A DNA stretch of 64,000 nt from NCBI RefSeq assembly GCF_014633365.1, contig NC_068343.1, forward strand, positions 25,761,307 through 25,825,306. The letters run 5' to 3'. Source of the stretch: Diospyros lotus. Its lineage: Eukaryota > Streptophyta > Magnoliopsida > Ericales > Ebenaceae. Of this stretch, positions 1-11,286 are shown piece by piece. The first letter of the stretch is position 1, and every line of letters begins with the position of its first letter. A program made the position numbers and the translations under genes. The notes below the pieces were generated by a model. It saw only the letters and a list, made by a program, of their open reading frames with translations, searched no databases and was not told the origin of the DNA.

Positions 1-116
1 CCGTGTAATCGTTGGCAAGAAGTCCACTCATTATGGGCCTACTAGCCCCCCAATCACTGCATGCTTTGTCGACTTTGCCATTGTGTTTCGATTTTCTATA
101 TATTTAGCAAAAAAAT
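1..116. other. Left flank, no gene seen
   Basis: Short AT-rich stretch before the first LTR. I see no coding region. Its last five bases, AAAAT (112-116), are the target-site duplication of the copia element that follows. Confidence 0.6.
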
Positions 117-831
117 TGTGACAAACAGAGATAGAAAAATCTCTACACACACACAGTTAAAATCGTCACTGATGAAATCAACAAATCTGACCGAGAGACA
201 TAAATCGATACAAACAATATTCAAAATATAAACAAAACAAGAGGCACAAAATTTATAATGGTTCACCCCAAATAGGGGCTACGTTCACTTGAGCTCCGGT
301 GAGAAGAGCTCACTCCACTAAAATATATTCAATCTGATTATAATGAAATCGAGACAAAAACAACCCTGATTTTCTATACAATAAGGCTCATAATCACTAA
401 CAGATTAGGAGCTTACCTTCGATCAAAAAACAAAATCAGGGAACCTAAAAGAAGACGAACTGTACAACATTTACAGAGAAAGAGTGAGCGAGAGAGAAAA
501 GAAAAAACCCTAGAAATGACCACTTTCTCGGCACCCCCTCTTTTCTTTCGTCTTCACTCACCCTGAATCAGCAATCTCGAGGCGCGATAAATAATCCGAC
601 TGAATGGCTGGGATTACACACAATAAAGGAGCACAGACGGCCTGGATGAGATCGTGCAAAAGGGACGGCTACAGGCTATGCGACAAAAAGCCAAAAGCCA
701 TAGGGCTTGGGCCGGTCCAAAAACGGTTGCAAATTGGCCCTCCAGTGGGCGCCCAAAAGAGCAGCCCACGGTTGCCAGAAAATGCCCCCCTGCCTTTGGG
801 CCTTATTTGAAGTTTCACAAAATATATAACA
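117..831 (-). repeat. 3' LTR of copia A
   Basis: 715 bp direct repeat of 5222-5943, starting TG and ending CA. On the element's own strand it begins TGTTATAT. Open frames inside it (for example 604-810) are not genes; the same frame recurs in the other LTR. Confidence 0.93.
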
Positions 832-846
832 AACTCCACCTTGAAA
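832..846 (-). other. Polypurine tract of copia A
   Basis: Read on the minus strand this is a purine-rich stretch containing AAGGTGGAG, directly upstream of the 3' LTR. This is the usual copia plus-strand priming site. Confidence 0.75.
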
Positions 847-933
847 CATCAAATGACTAAGTAATCAGATATGAAAATATAAGTATATCATGCTACAATT
901 CTCACCTTCACAGCTCTAGATGACTAAAATAAT

Positions 934-1971
934 TTAGCCATCATCAATATGCAACAATTTCAAGCAATGCTTGAATTTAGTTGCAGTCAATACCTTGGTA
1001 CCCATGTCAGCGGGATTGTTGGCTGAAGAAACTTTCTGGATGCCCACAATTCCGTTGGCTATCATTTCCCTTACATAATGATACTTCACATCCACATGTT
1101 TGGTCCAATCATGATACACTGGATTTTTGGACAGGTGGATGGCACTTTGGCTATCCGAGAAAACCATCACTTTGCTTTGAAGCAAGTGAATTTCCTTTAG
1201 AATATCTTGGAGCCATATGGCTTCCTTGAAGGCATCTGTTATAGCCACATACTCTGCCTCAATAGAGGACAGAGCTACAAGAGGCTGTAACTGAGACTTC
1301 CAGTTGATGCAGTTTCCACTTAAGGTAAAATAGTAGGCAGTGGTGGATTTTCTGGAGTCTCTATCCCCTGCAAAATCAGAGTCAACATACCCAACAAGAT
1401 CAAGTGTATCAAATCTTTTCTTAAAATTTAAACCAATGCATACAGTACCATTTATGTACCTAAGCAAATGTTTTAAGTCATCCCAATGAATTTTCCCAGG
1501 GTTAGACATATATCGGCTAAGTAATGAAATTGAATATGCAAGGTCTGGCCTAGTACTTATCATTGAATACATAATTGTTCCAATTACATTTGCATAAGGG
1601 ACATTTTCCATTTCTATTATTTCAGAGTTGGATGTGGGACACTGTAATTTAGGTAGAATAAAGTGTCCAGCCAATGGAACCATAACAGTTTTATAGTTTT
1701 TCATTCCAAATTTATGAACAGCTTTTACCAAATAATCATGTTGATGTATCTTAAGGCTATTGTTACTTCTATTTCTCTCAATTTTCATTCCTAATATTTT
1801 CTTAGCATGGCCTAAGTCTTTCATATCAAAGGCTGAATTTAACATAGACTTTAACTCCTTAATTTTTGACTTAAACTTGCTAATAAGTAGGATATCATCT
1901 ACATACAGCAGTAGATAAACAGGAATATCAGTGAGCATAAAATAGAAGCAATTGTCATATTGACTTCTCAT
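934..1971 (-). pseudogene. Copia A reverse transcriptase C-terminal half and RNase H
   Basis: The 345-residue open segment carries the catalytic LYVDD box of copia reverse transcriptase near its start (about residues 22-26). The copia RNase H follows: GYVDSDFAGD near residue 194, the SSIEAEYVA block, then DSQSAIHL and the KHVDVKYHYVRE motif. It ends the polyprotein just before the polypurine tract. It is offset in frame from the upstream RT segment (frame break near 1985), and the frame before it has a TAG where the conserved GLKQAPRQW motif has glutamine. In an active element it would copy element RNA in virus-like particles; here it is dead as a polyprotein. Confidence 0.9.
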
Positions 1972-2024
1972 AAAACCAGCCCCTAGAACAAATTATCAAA
2001 TTTTTTGTACCATTGTCTTGGGGC

Positions 2025-2798
2025 CTATTTTAAGCCATACAAAGATTTTTTCAACAAACAGACATGATCAGATTTTTCAGACACAACATAACCATTGGGT
2101 TGAACCATGTAAATATGTTCATCAAGGTCTCCATGTAAAAATGCAATTTTAACATCTAACTGTTCAAGTTCTAAATCAAATTGAACTACTACTGCAAGCA
2201 TCATGCGGATTGTCTTAAATTTAACCACAGGAGAGAAAATTTCAGTATAATCTATCCCTTTCCTTTGTGTAAACCCCTTAACTACTAGTCTTGCTTTATA
2301 TCTAATAGGGTCATTAAAAGACATACCGTCCTTTAATTTGAACAGCCACTTACATTGGATCAGTTTCTGATTTTCTGGACGAGGGACAAGAACCCAAGTT
2401 TTGTTGGCCATCAGAGAGGCCATTTCTTCGTCCATGGCTTGCTGCCATTTTTTACTTTCCTTTGAGCTGACAGTCTCCTCATAAGAGGAAGGCTCACTGC
2501 TCCTCATCTCAACACCTGCCACTAGGGCACAAAACGCCAAATCTGAGAAAGCATACCTAGCAGGTGGTCTTATAGACCTCCTGCTTCTATCTCGGGCAAG
2601 TTGGTAGTCTCCAAGATTATGTTGAGGGGTGTCATGTTGCTCCACCTCAATTCCAGTTTCACCATTTTGTTCCTCATGATCAGATTCATGATCAGAGGTC
2701 TGGTCTAAGTTTGATGTAGGTGAAAGGTCTCCTTCAAGTTGAAGGTCTGGTATAACTGGAGCATTAGGAGGGTTATCATCTATAGCTTGGTGCTCCAT
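2025..2798 (-). pseudogene. Copia A connection domain and reverse transcriptase N-terminal half
   Basis: The 257-residue open segment starts in the acidic linker after integrase. It then shows the RT start (YKARLVVKGFTQRKGID, about residues 168-184), the SPVV block, and AFLHGDL, and ends at SLYGLK before an in-frame TAG. The next residues in the genome read APRQWYKKF, so the stop replaced glutamine of the conserved motif (CAG to TAG). The methionine used as start is internal to a polyprotein and not a real initiator. Confidence 0.88.
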
Positions 2799-3662
2799 CT
2801 CTATTTGGGTACCTCCTAAGCTGATAAAATTATCTGTGTCATTATGTTGATTGGATTCATCAGTTTTAGATAATTTGCAAGGGAAGACTGATTCATTAAA
2901 TATAACATCTCGGTTGATGATAATTTTTACACCCTTAGATTGTCTTTCCCATAGCTTATATCCCTTAGTTCCTTACTGATACCCAACAAAAATACACTTA
3001 GTGGATCTAGGTTCCAGCTTACCTTCTGACTGATGAGCATAGGCTTCATAGCCAAAAGTCCTTAAGTAGTTGAAGTTTAATTTCCTTCCAATCCACTTTT
3101 CTTCAGGGCATTTAAAATTAAGGGCAGTAGAGGGACTTCTATTTACTAGGTGTGAAGCTATTGCTAAGGCCTCTCCTCAAAATGATTTAGGCAAACCAGA
3201 TGTGGACAAAAGGCACCTCACTTTTTCAAGGAGGGTTCGATTCATCCTTTCAGCCACCCCATTTTATTAAGGTGTGTTCCTAACAGTCATATGCCTATTT
3301 ATTCCTTGGGAGTTACAATATTCATTAAACTCTTTATTACAAAATTCTAACCCATTGTCTGTTCTAAGAGTTTTGATTTTCCTATCAGCTTGGTTTTTTA
3401 TTAAGATCTTCCAAGTTTTAAATTTCTCTAATGTTTGATATTTGATTTTTAATAGAAAAACCCACACCTTCCTAGTAAAATCATCAATGATAGAAAGAAA
3501 ATACCTGTTACTGCCATGGGTGAGGATCTGGAAGGGTCCCCAAAGATCTGCATGTAAGTACTCAAGGCATGCCTTCGCCAGGTGAGTTCCCTTATGAAAA
3601 CTCATCCTGTGTTGCTTGCTTAGCACACATGGTTCACAAAAATCGAGGGTCTCAGCAGACAC
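2799..3662 (-). pseudogene. Copia A integrase
   Basis: The CxxC half of the HHCC zinc finger (FCEPCVLSKQHR) opens this segment. The first catalytic aspartate follows in LHADLWGPF and the second in LRTDNGLEF. Immediately after RNTP, two consecutive TAA codons stand where copia integrases have QQ before NGVAERMN, that is two C-to-T changes of CAA. The C-terminal part to the linker is present but broken by other stops. The domain would process and join the cDNA ends. Confidence 0.85.
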
Positions 3663-3692
3663 TGAACCATGGTATCCTTGGTTTGACAGTGC

Positions 3693-4140
3693 CTACAATC
3701 CTTTCAGGCTCATGTGGCCAAGCCTCAAGTGCCAGAGTTCAGTCATATCAGTGTTAACATAGCATGCAGAGTTTGATATAATAGAGAAGTGAAAACAACC
3801 ATTTAGAACATATAAACCATTTCTCTTTGAACCAGTTAGGATTAACTCTTCTTCCTTAAAAACATTCATAGAACCGTTTTCATCTTTGTATGAGAATCCT
3901 AACTCATCAAGGGTACCAAGAGAAATTAAATTCCTTTTAAGATCAAGTACATATCTTACATCAGTGAGAGTTCTTACTTTGTTGTCACGCAACTTAAGAG
4001 TTATGTCACCTTTACCCTGAACATTACACGAATGGTTGTTTCCCATATACACTATCCCACTTTCTCTGTTATTAAAGTTGTGAAACTAGTCAATATTAGG
4101 ACACATATGAAAAGAACAGCCAGAATCCATAATCCATTCA
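3693..4140 (-). pseudogene. Copia A protease and gag-pre-integrase domain
   Basis: The aspartic protease signature MDSGCSFHM lies near 4130-4104, outside the long open frame. Downstream the open segment 4052-3693 contains VRYVLDLKRNLISLGTLDELGFSY and the gag-pre-integrase histidine motif LWHLRLGHMSLKGL, which supplies the HH of the integrase zinc finger. The domains are in the expected order and strand but a stop separates the protease box from the rest. Confidence 0.85.
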
Positions 4141-4267
4141 TTTATAACAGAGCTAGAAGATACATTAAGCACCTCAGCTAAACAATTAGAACTACTAGCT
4201 GCTACTGTTACATTACCCCCTTGTTTTTTTCTTTTTTCAAATAGTCATAACAATATTTTTTTATATG

Positions 4268-4996
4268 TCATTCTTTCCCACAGTGGTAACATTTCCATTT
4301 TTGTTTTTGTTTTCCCTTCTTATCCTTTCTTTTTCCCTTCTGTCCTGACCCATTATGTTGTTCAGTATTCACAGTATAATTTCTTTTATCAGTATTTCCT
4401 TTAACAAACAAATTATTGCCTGTTTTCTTAGATGTACTAAGTTCTAGTTCTCTAGCCTTACTACCAGAAATAACAAGTTCCATATTAGGGACTATACTAG
4501 TATAATGTAAAGCATGTTTCACTACATCATAATCATCAGGTAAGGAGTTTAACAAAATCATGGCTTCACTAGTATCTCCTAAAGCCTGATTAGTACCTCT
4601 TAATAACAAAGCGAGTCTAGTAAATTCATCTATGTTTTCATCAATAGACTTAGAGGTATTCATCTTAAAGTTAAACAGCATGCCCTTTAAATAAACCAAA
4701 TTTGGAGCAGACATTACAGAATATAAAGATTCTAATCTATTCCAAAGTTCAAGAGGTAGAGATATACCGTCAACCTTACAGATTACAGAATCACCGAGAT
4801 GGAGGAATATCAAATTAAAAGCCTCTTCTCTAATTTCATCAATTCGAGCTAGTTGCTCAGGTGACCATTTTCTATCATCTGACTCAAGTGTTATAAGCAC
4901 TTTGTGATGAGAGAGAAGGACCATCATCTTCTTTTTCCAACTATCAAAATCCCCCTTTCCATCGAATGTACCGATTTCAAATTGGGTTGTTGTCAT
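4268..4996 (-). pseudogene. Copia A gag, truncated in its zinc knuckle
   Basis: 242 residues from an ATG 226 bp inside the 5' LTR, a normal place for a copia gag start. It begins MTTTQFEIGTFDGKGDF, followed by a helical capsid-like region (DUF4219/UBN2-type gag) and a lysine-rich tail. The final residues KCYHCGKE are the first half of a CCHC zinc knuckle before a stop. Gag forms the virus-like particle and binds element RNA. The early stop separates it from protease. Confidence 0.87.
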
Positions 4997-5208
4997 TTTC
5001 GTGATGCACGAAAAATGCCGAAAAATAAACCCTAGATTTCTAACTGAGACCTGTACAGCAAACTCCCGCTGACAGGGTCTCTTCAGAAAAACCCTAGAAT
5101 TTTAAAACAGCACCGACACAGAGAAAAAACAGAAAGGAAACCCTAGATTTCGAGAAAAAGAATCAATCGTGATTTTGACCCAAAAAATGTTGGATACAAA
5201 AACCAGAG

Positions 5209-5220
5209 GCTCTGATACCA
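5209..5220 (-). other. Primer binding site of copia A (initiator tRNA-Met type)
   Basis: Read on the minus strand this is TGGTATCAGAGC, one base inside the 5' LTR. It matches the 3' end of plant initiator tRNA-Met, the common copia primer. Confidence 0.92.
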
Positions 5221-5221
5221 C

Positions 5222-5943
5222 TGTCACAAACAAACAGAGATAGAAAAATCTCTACACACACACACAGTCAAAATCGTCACTGATGAAATCAACAAATCTG
5301 ATCGAGAGACATAAATCAATACAGACAATATTCAAAACATAAACAAAACAAGAGGCACAAAATTTATAGTGGTTCACCCCAAACAGGGGCTACGTCCACT
5401 TGAGCTCCGATGAGAAGAGTTCACTCCACTAAAATATATTCAATCTGATTACAATGAAATCGAGACAAAAACAAACCTTGATTTTCTATACAATAAGGCT
5501 CAGAATCACTAACAGATTAGGAGCTTACCTTCGATCAAAAAACAAAATCAGGGAACCCAAAAGAAGACGAACTATACAGCATTTACAGAGAGAGAGTGAG
5601 CGAGAGAGAAAAGAAAAAACCCTAGAAATGACCACTCTCTCGGCACCCCCTCTTTCCTTTCGTCTTCACTCACCCGGAATCAGCAATCTCGAGGCGCGAT
5701 AAATAATCCGACTGAATGGCTGGGATTGCACACAATAAAGGAACACAGATGGCTTGGATGAGATCGTGCAAAAGGGATAGCTACAGGCTATGCGACAAAA
5801 AGCCAAAAGCCATAGGGCTTGGGCTGGCCCAAAACCGACTGCAAATTGGCCCTCCAGTAGGCGCCCAAAAGAGCAGCCCACGGTTGCCAGAAAATGCCCC
5901 CTTGCCTTTGGGCCTCATTTGAAGTTTCACAAAATATATAACA
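5222..5943 (-). repeat. 5' LTR of copia A
   Basis: 722 bp, TG..CA ends, paired with 117-831. It would carry the element's promoter on the minus strand. Its outer edge abuts the AAAAT duplication at 5944-5948. Confidence 0.93.
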
Positions 5944-6071
5944 AAAATAAAAAAAAATGTAATCTGATCAAACCAAACAGTCCTCAGCTCCACGTGACTG
6001 AGCAACAGCTCGCCCCATTCTTGTTGCGTCATTTCTTTATTGCTCTTCGAGTATACTAACACATGACATGC

Positions 6072-6081
6072 TCTATAAATA
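6072..6081 (+). promoter_or_regulatory. TATA-like box before the first ACD6-like gene
   Basis: CTATAAATA lies about 17 bp before the proposed ATG at 6098. That is closer than the usual TATA-to-start distance plus leader, so either the true start codon is different or the box is incidental. Confidence 0.35.
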
Positions 6082-6097
6082 TAATTTACGGAGGAAA

Positions 6098-6134
6098 ATG
6101 GCTGGCGATGAAATACTGCCGCAAGAAACAGAAG
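6098..6134 (+). CDS. Proposed exon 1 of the ACD6-like gene
   Basis: ATG followed by 12 codons (MAGDEILPQETE) and one extra base, then a GTAAAA donor at 6135. It is inferred from start codon, donor and phase only. A matching acceptor is GGCAG ahead of 6492, which joins in phase 1 and keeps the ankyrin frame. Confidence 0.4.
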
Positions 6135-6238
6135 GTAAAAATTTACCAACGCCCAGCATTGACAGAAATTGAAGCCCGGATGAAACACAAGAACAAGAAC
6201 CAGCTGAACCGAGGCAAAGATTAACTGAATCAAGTGGC

Positions 6239-6500
6239 ATTGGTATTCTTTAACTTAGTTTTACTGAATTAAGTAGCTAGTGAAATTTGTTGATCAATTA
6301 CGGAATTCGTTATTAATTACTTTGCAGAATCGAGGCGTAGGGAGTGTGCTGAGCGTCGAAAAAAGTTGGGAGAGTGCCATAGAAATAGTGACATTGGTAT
6401 TCTTTAACTTAGTTTCAATGAATCAAGTAGGTAGTGAAATTTGTTGATCAGTTACGGAACTGGATATTAATTAATTGCAGAATCGAGGCAGTGCGAGAGC
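6239..6500 (+). repeat. Tandem duplication of an intron end and exon start (about 154 bp period)
   Basis: 6239-6391 and 6392-6500 are similar copies. Both contain the TTGGTATTCTTTAACTTAG block, the polypyrimidine-poor intron end, a GCAG acceptor and the first bases AATCGAGGC of the exon. The first copy then diverges and quickly meets a stop; the second leads into the ankyrin exon. The gene thus has two competing acceptors. Confidence 0.8.
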
Positions 6501-7073
6501 GAGAGCTAAATAAGGTGAAAGAGTTGCTTGAACTTGACAGCTCGATGCTTCGCACAAGATTCACAGCATTCGAAGCCAACGCTTTACAGGTCGCAGTGGT
6601 TGCTGGACAAAAAGAGATTTTTCTCGAGTTAATGAAAAAAGTCGATGACCACGGTATCTTGAAACAGAAGAACACATACGGAGACACAATACTTACTCTT
6701 GCAGTCGCCGAAGGCAGCATCGAGACTGTGAAGAAATTGGTGCATACATGCGTTGAACTGGTGGACATTCCCAATAAAAATGGAGACTTACCCGTCACTG
6801 TGGCTGCTTTATTTGGAAAGGAGGAAATTGTTGACTTTCTGTTGGATCTTATTTGGAAAGGAGTGGTCGTTACTAATTGAACTCAGTCGAGTCAACGTGA
6901 TGATGATTTCAAGGTTCTCAAAGTGTCCATGACTACTCAAGTGTCTGGACATGATGAGCGAAACTACAGTTTCAAGCTTGTTAATGAAGATAAGGATCAA
7001 GTTGAGTCTGCTTATCGAAGCACGTATCATTGTTTTAGGCTCTTCAAAGCATGCATCAGCTTCCAACTCAATG
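6492..7073 (+). pseudogene. Exon 2 of the ACD6-like gene (ankyrin repeats) with a nonsense codon
   Basis: The exon encodes ankyrin-type helices: ANALQVAVVAGQKEIF, YGDTILTLAVAEGSIETVKKLV and NGDLPVTVAALFGKEEIVDFLL. An in-frame TGA stands at 6878-6880. The same frame stays open after it to CFRLFKACISFQLNG and an ATG|GTATGC donor. The last motif corresponds to GFRLFTACITAGIYG at the end of the paralogue's exon 2. I infer that one nonsense mutation, not an exon end, interrupts it. Confidence 0.8.
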
Positions 7074-8060
7074 GTATGCACACAAAAACCCAATTTTCAT
7101 ATCCAACATTTAATGTAATAGTGATATATACCAACTTGTTGTGCCAAGCCGACATGTAGCAGATCCTCAATATATATTTAGTAGTTGGTGATTTTTGATG
7201 AATTTAAAATTTATAAATATAACCGTTTGTCATGCATTGAGGATTTGGATACATGCAAGTTGCAGCCTGTTTTTGGATAAATTATCAAAAATAATACCTA
7301 ATTTTTATCTTGCTTTCGAATTACACTCTTAACTCTTAATTTTTTTAATAGTGGCATCAAACTTATTATTTAATTTCACTTTTAAATTATTGGTTGGTAC
7401 CCTTATTATTTATCGTCAATTGCTAATATAGTGAGTTATGTTATATGATCTGGTTATAACAAAATTTTACATGATTTTAGATAATAGGTAAAGTTCTTGT
7501 TACTAATATAGTATGTGCTAGGACTTTCAATTGCTTGGCTAACAAATTCTTGTTGCCTCATTAACTAAGTCTTTTGTATAATTTGCTTAATTTTCAAAAT
7601 TGAAACTAAACAACAAAAGTTATTGATAAAATTAACAGTTGATTTTAAAATTGAAAACAACGTGAAAACTTGTCAAAAATGTCTTAACTATATATGGTTG
7701 AAATTGGATACGTGGCAACTTCTTATTAGAATGAAAATGCTATTTTGACTTAGAGTTTGTACACTCTTATGTTACCCTTAGTTTTATGTATTATTGATTT
7801 CACATGCACAACACATTGAAACTGATTGTGCAAATGGAGTAGACACAAACTACATTGAATATTTTGAGTACAATAAGATGGAAAGACTATTAGACTCAAT
7901 ATTTTCTCCCTTCAATCGACTAATTAATTTGAATGTTAGTATTACAATGAATATTATTAGAATTGCACATACATGAATTCAATACATCCAAATTAATTTT
8001 TATTATATGAATTCAAATAGCAAAATTACAAATTAATTTCTTTTTTGTTTTATAATATAG
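7074..8060 (+). other. Intron 2 of the ACD6-like gene
   Basis: AT-rich, 987 bp, GT at 7074 and TATAG at 8056-8060. I see no other gene or recognisable repeat in it. Confidence 0.6.
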
Positions 8061-8231
8061 ATCTAGCTTATCAAGTTTTCCAGCTATCTTCGACACTCTG
8101 CATCAATGAAATGGTCAAGGAGAATGGTAAAACAATACATCCACTAGCCCAGGTGTTGCTTATGAAACAACCAATAGGACAACGGTTAGGACAACTGTTC
8201 GTGTATTGGTGTTTAGATTTATGTGAATGGA
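8061..8231 (+). pseudogene. Exon 3 of the ACD6-like gene
   Basis: It follows the acceptor ATAATATAG and begins DLAYQVFQLSSTLCINEMVKENGKTIHPLA. The paralogue's exon 3 reads DIALEVFKLRPDQCIEEMKEEKGTTLYPLA at the same phase, which supports both calls. The donor GGA|GTAAGT at 8232 ends it in phase 1. An 826 bp AT-rich intron without visible features follows. Confidence 0.75.
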
Positions 8232-9057
8232 GTAAGTTACAGTTTTTTTCTCCACTTTCTTTATTGTCTTTTCCCTTGGCTTGGGTGTTTGTATCATCTA
8301 TATACTCATTACCAATTAAACATGACATTTTTTTTTTGGTGAATTTCTTCTTCTTGGTTTTTCTTTTTTAATTTGTACTTGTTTAGTTTGCAAAGAGTGG
8401 GATGCCATCTTCTCAAAGCCACAAAAAAAAAAAGCCAACAAACAAAGATTAATTAATTTAATAATAAGAGATTATAACTCACGCGTGACTGTTGTTTTTC
8501 CTTTAAGCTAAACTCTAAACTTACAAAAAAACCAACTCATATACATTTTCTGGCTTCTCATTTAACGAATATGATTATTACCTATAATTGCTTCTCCTTT
8601 TATTGTTTGTTTTTGTCCCTTTGGCTTATCTCTGTTTATTTTTCTTTTTTACATGGCAAAGCCAAAGAATATTTACACACAAAAAAAAAGGTATGCATGA
8701 CATATTTATGGGTAAATTAAATGCGCTTAGCCTAAATTACTTCTTATTTTCAAACATTTCTATCTATTTTCATTCAGCTAGCTCTCTTACCGTTCAAAAA
8801 TATAACATATAATTATTAACTCATTTTATACTTCGAGCCAAATCCGTAAAACCAAATTATCAATTTAGTTTTTTTTTTCATGCATTTTATATTTTATTCT
8901 TCAACAAATTTAGCTTTCTTTTCTTTTTTTCACTTCACCGGAGGAATATAGCAGGCCTGCATAAATAAATTTAGACGAAATTCCTTTAGGCTTTAGCTAT
9001 ATCTAAATTAAAATTAGTGTTCCATTTTTTATTTAATGAGCCCTCCCTTCTGTGCAG

Positions 9058-9468
9058 GTCTTGAATGTCTTGAAAGTTGTTGTGGAATCGACATCAACAT
9101 TCTATTGCCACAGTTTAAAACGACAGTTGAATCATGCCTTGAGAACAACTTCGAAAAACAGGTGATATCTCGAACGTTGTTGCGTCAGATATGCGAGGAG
9201 ATATTGGAATTAGAAAACCGTTACGAAATCATACCAAAGATATTTTTAAGACCAATCTTAATTGCCGTGGAACAAGATAATACGAGTTTCACCGACACAA
9301 TTAGGGAATTATGTCCAGATGCATTGTGGGTTATACTCGATAAATTATCTAATTCTGACATGGCCCTTTCCAAAGATATCTTCCAAATCTACATTTCTGC
9401 ATTGAAAAATCCTGAAGCTGGCTTTTTAACAACCATTCGGGCTGATAGAAATGGAAACACAATCCTTC
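9058..9468 (+). pseudogene. Exon 4, first part, of the ACD6-like gene
   Basis: It starts after TGTGCAG and runs through ankyrin-related helices (PKIFLRPILIAVEQDN, FTDTIRELCPDALWVI, FLTTIRADRNGNTIL). The frame enters the LTR of copia B at 9469. Bases 9464-9468 (CCTTC) are the target duplication. The partner half is at 18421 onward. Confidence 0.88.
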
Positions 9469-9815
9469 TGTTGGGAAAATCGGGCAATTTTCTCCAAAAT
9501 CAAAAGCACTAAAAATAATACCCAACAAAAAAAATTATTGAATATAAAATAAACAGAACACCAAAAAATTAACGAGGTTCAACCAATATGGCCTACGTCC
9601 TCGGACACAACCAAATCTTCACTAATATCAAAGAGAGAAAATACAAAGTGTGTAATAAGAGAAATACACACAAATGAGGGGTACAAGTGCAATAAGAGCA
9701 AACTTGTTGGGATGCTCTATAACAAAGGGGGACGTTGCCTTTTATAATGAAAAGGACCCTCGCAAACCCATTTCCCAGTCGATGTGGGATGGGAGAAAAA
9801 AGCCAATATCCAACA
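9469..9815 (-). repeat. 3' LTR of copia B
   Basis: 347 bp, TGTTGGG..CCAACA, matching 18074-18420. It is preceded on the gene side by CCTTC and followed by the element's polypurine tract. Confidence 0.95.
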
Positions 9816-9831
9816 AATCTCCACCTTGGCG
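9816..9831 (-). other. Polypurine tract of copia B
   Basis: On the minus strand it contains AAGGTGGAGATT abutting the 3' LTR, nearly the same sequence as in copia A. Confidence 0.75.
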
Positions 9832-9924
9832 AATCTCCCAAATCCCATCCAAAGAATACCTCAACAATCTCTTCAAAGAATCAATCATCAGTAGTGTCTT
9901 CAAATGCGCTATGAAGCGCCAACT

Positions 9925-11286
9925 TCAAATACTAAGGATATAAATCAAGTCCAAACAATGTTGGAACTTGACTGCTCTCACAACCTTAGTCATCATATCA
10001 GCAGGATTTTCGGTGGTTGGAACCTTCTTCATCTGTATCTCTCCTTCTTCCAGAATTTCCCGTACAAAGTGATATCTTACGTCGATGTGCTTCGTCCTTG
10101 CATGATAAACTTGGTTCTTTGTTAAGTGAATAGCACTCTGACTGTCACAATGTACCGTAATGTACTTCTAACCAATTCCCAATTCATCAAGCAACCCATA
10201 AAGCCAAATTGCTTCCTTCACAGCCTCTGTAACTGCCATGTACTCTGCTTTTGTGGTAGATAGAGCAACTGTAGACTGTAAGGTAGACTTCCAACTGACT
10301 GGTGCCTTTGCTAAAGTGAACACATAACCAGTCGTAGATCGGCGTTTATCTATATCACCAGCATAGTCGGAATCACAATAACGAACTATGCAATTACCCA
10401 CTTTTTTATCTCGCTCAAATACTAAGCCAACATCTACGGTGTTTAGAATATATCGTAAAATCCATTTCACAGCTTTCCAATGTTCCTTTCCAGGATCATG
10501 CATATACTTGCTGACAATTCCAATTACCTGTGAAATATCGGGCCTTATACACACAATAGCATACATCAAGCTACCAACAGCTTTTGCATACGGAACCTTT
10601 GACATATACTCCTGTTCTGCAACACTCTTTGGAGATAAAGATGCACTAAGTTTGAAATGAGGAGCTAATGGGGTACTCACAGGTTTTGACTTTTCATTCA
10701 TGCCAAAACATTGTAGTACTTTTTTCAGATATGTTTTCTGGGCCAAACAAAGCCTTCCTTTCTTCTTGTCTCTGATTATCTCTATGCCGAGAATCTTCTT
10801 GGCTTCACCTAAATCTTTCATTTCAAACTCCTTATTCAACTGAGCCTTCAATTTTTCAATTTCTCCATTATTCTTGGAGGCTGTCAGCATATCATCAACA
10901 TATAAAAGAAGATAAATGAAAGATCCATCTTGTAGCTTGCGTAAATACACACAGTGATCATATTTTCTTTTTGTGTACCTCTGCCTCAACATAAATTTGT
11001 CAAATCGCTTGTACCATTGCCTCGGAAATTGCTTCAATCCATAGAACGATTTGTTTAGTTTGCAAACCCAATTTTCCTTACCAGCAACTCTAAATCCTTC
11101 TGGCTGAGTGATTTCCTCTTCCAAGTCACCATGTAGAAACGCGATTTTCACATCCATTTGAACTAGTTCCAAATTCAATTGCGCTACCAAGGCCAACATA
11201 ATTCTAATAAAGGAATGTTTCACAACTGGAGAAAACACTTCATTATAATCAATACCTTTCTTTTGAGTGTAGCCTTTAGCCACCAA
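9925..11286 (-). pseudogene. Copia B reverse transcriptase and RNase H
   Basis: The 372-residue open segment has the RT blocks VAKGYTQKKGIDYNEVFSPVV, AFLHGDL, YGLKQFPRQW and the catalytic LLYVDDML. The RNase H domain follows, with CDSDYAGD, TTGYVF and the STTKAEYMAV block. A TAG at 10168 interrupts it. The frame continues unbroken to 9925 with HCDSQSAIHL, KHIDVRYHFVRE and NPADMMTK, so one nonsense codon separates the last 80 or so residues. Upstream, the frame was broken near 11340-11380. Confidence 0.9.

Larger units (their letters stand above)
117..5943 (-). mobile_element. Ty1/copia LTR retrotransposon A, complete in structure but decayed
   Basis: The element reads on the minus strand: 5' LTR (5222-5943), primer binding site, gag, protease, integrase, reverse transcriptase, RNase H, polypurine tract, 3' LTR (117-831). 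Integrase before reverse transcriptase is the copia order. The 5 bp duplication AAAAT flanks it exactly (112-116 and 5944-5948), so the insertion is structurally intact. The two LTRs differ at roughly 5-6% of sites by eye. The polyprotein is broken by several stops and frame changes, so it cannot be autonomous. It inserted just upstream of the ACD6-like gene that starts near 6098. Confidence 0.93.

Noticed and set aside
604..860. Small frames repeated at 5716-6059
   Set aside because: They lie in the two LTRs of copia A and recur only because the LTRs are copies.
5203..5221. A tRNA gene fragment
   Set aside because: The match is the short primer binding site of a retrotransposon, as at 18060-18071, 12793-12805 and 35117-35129.
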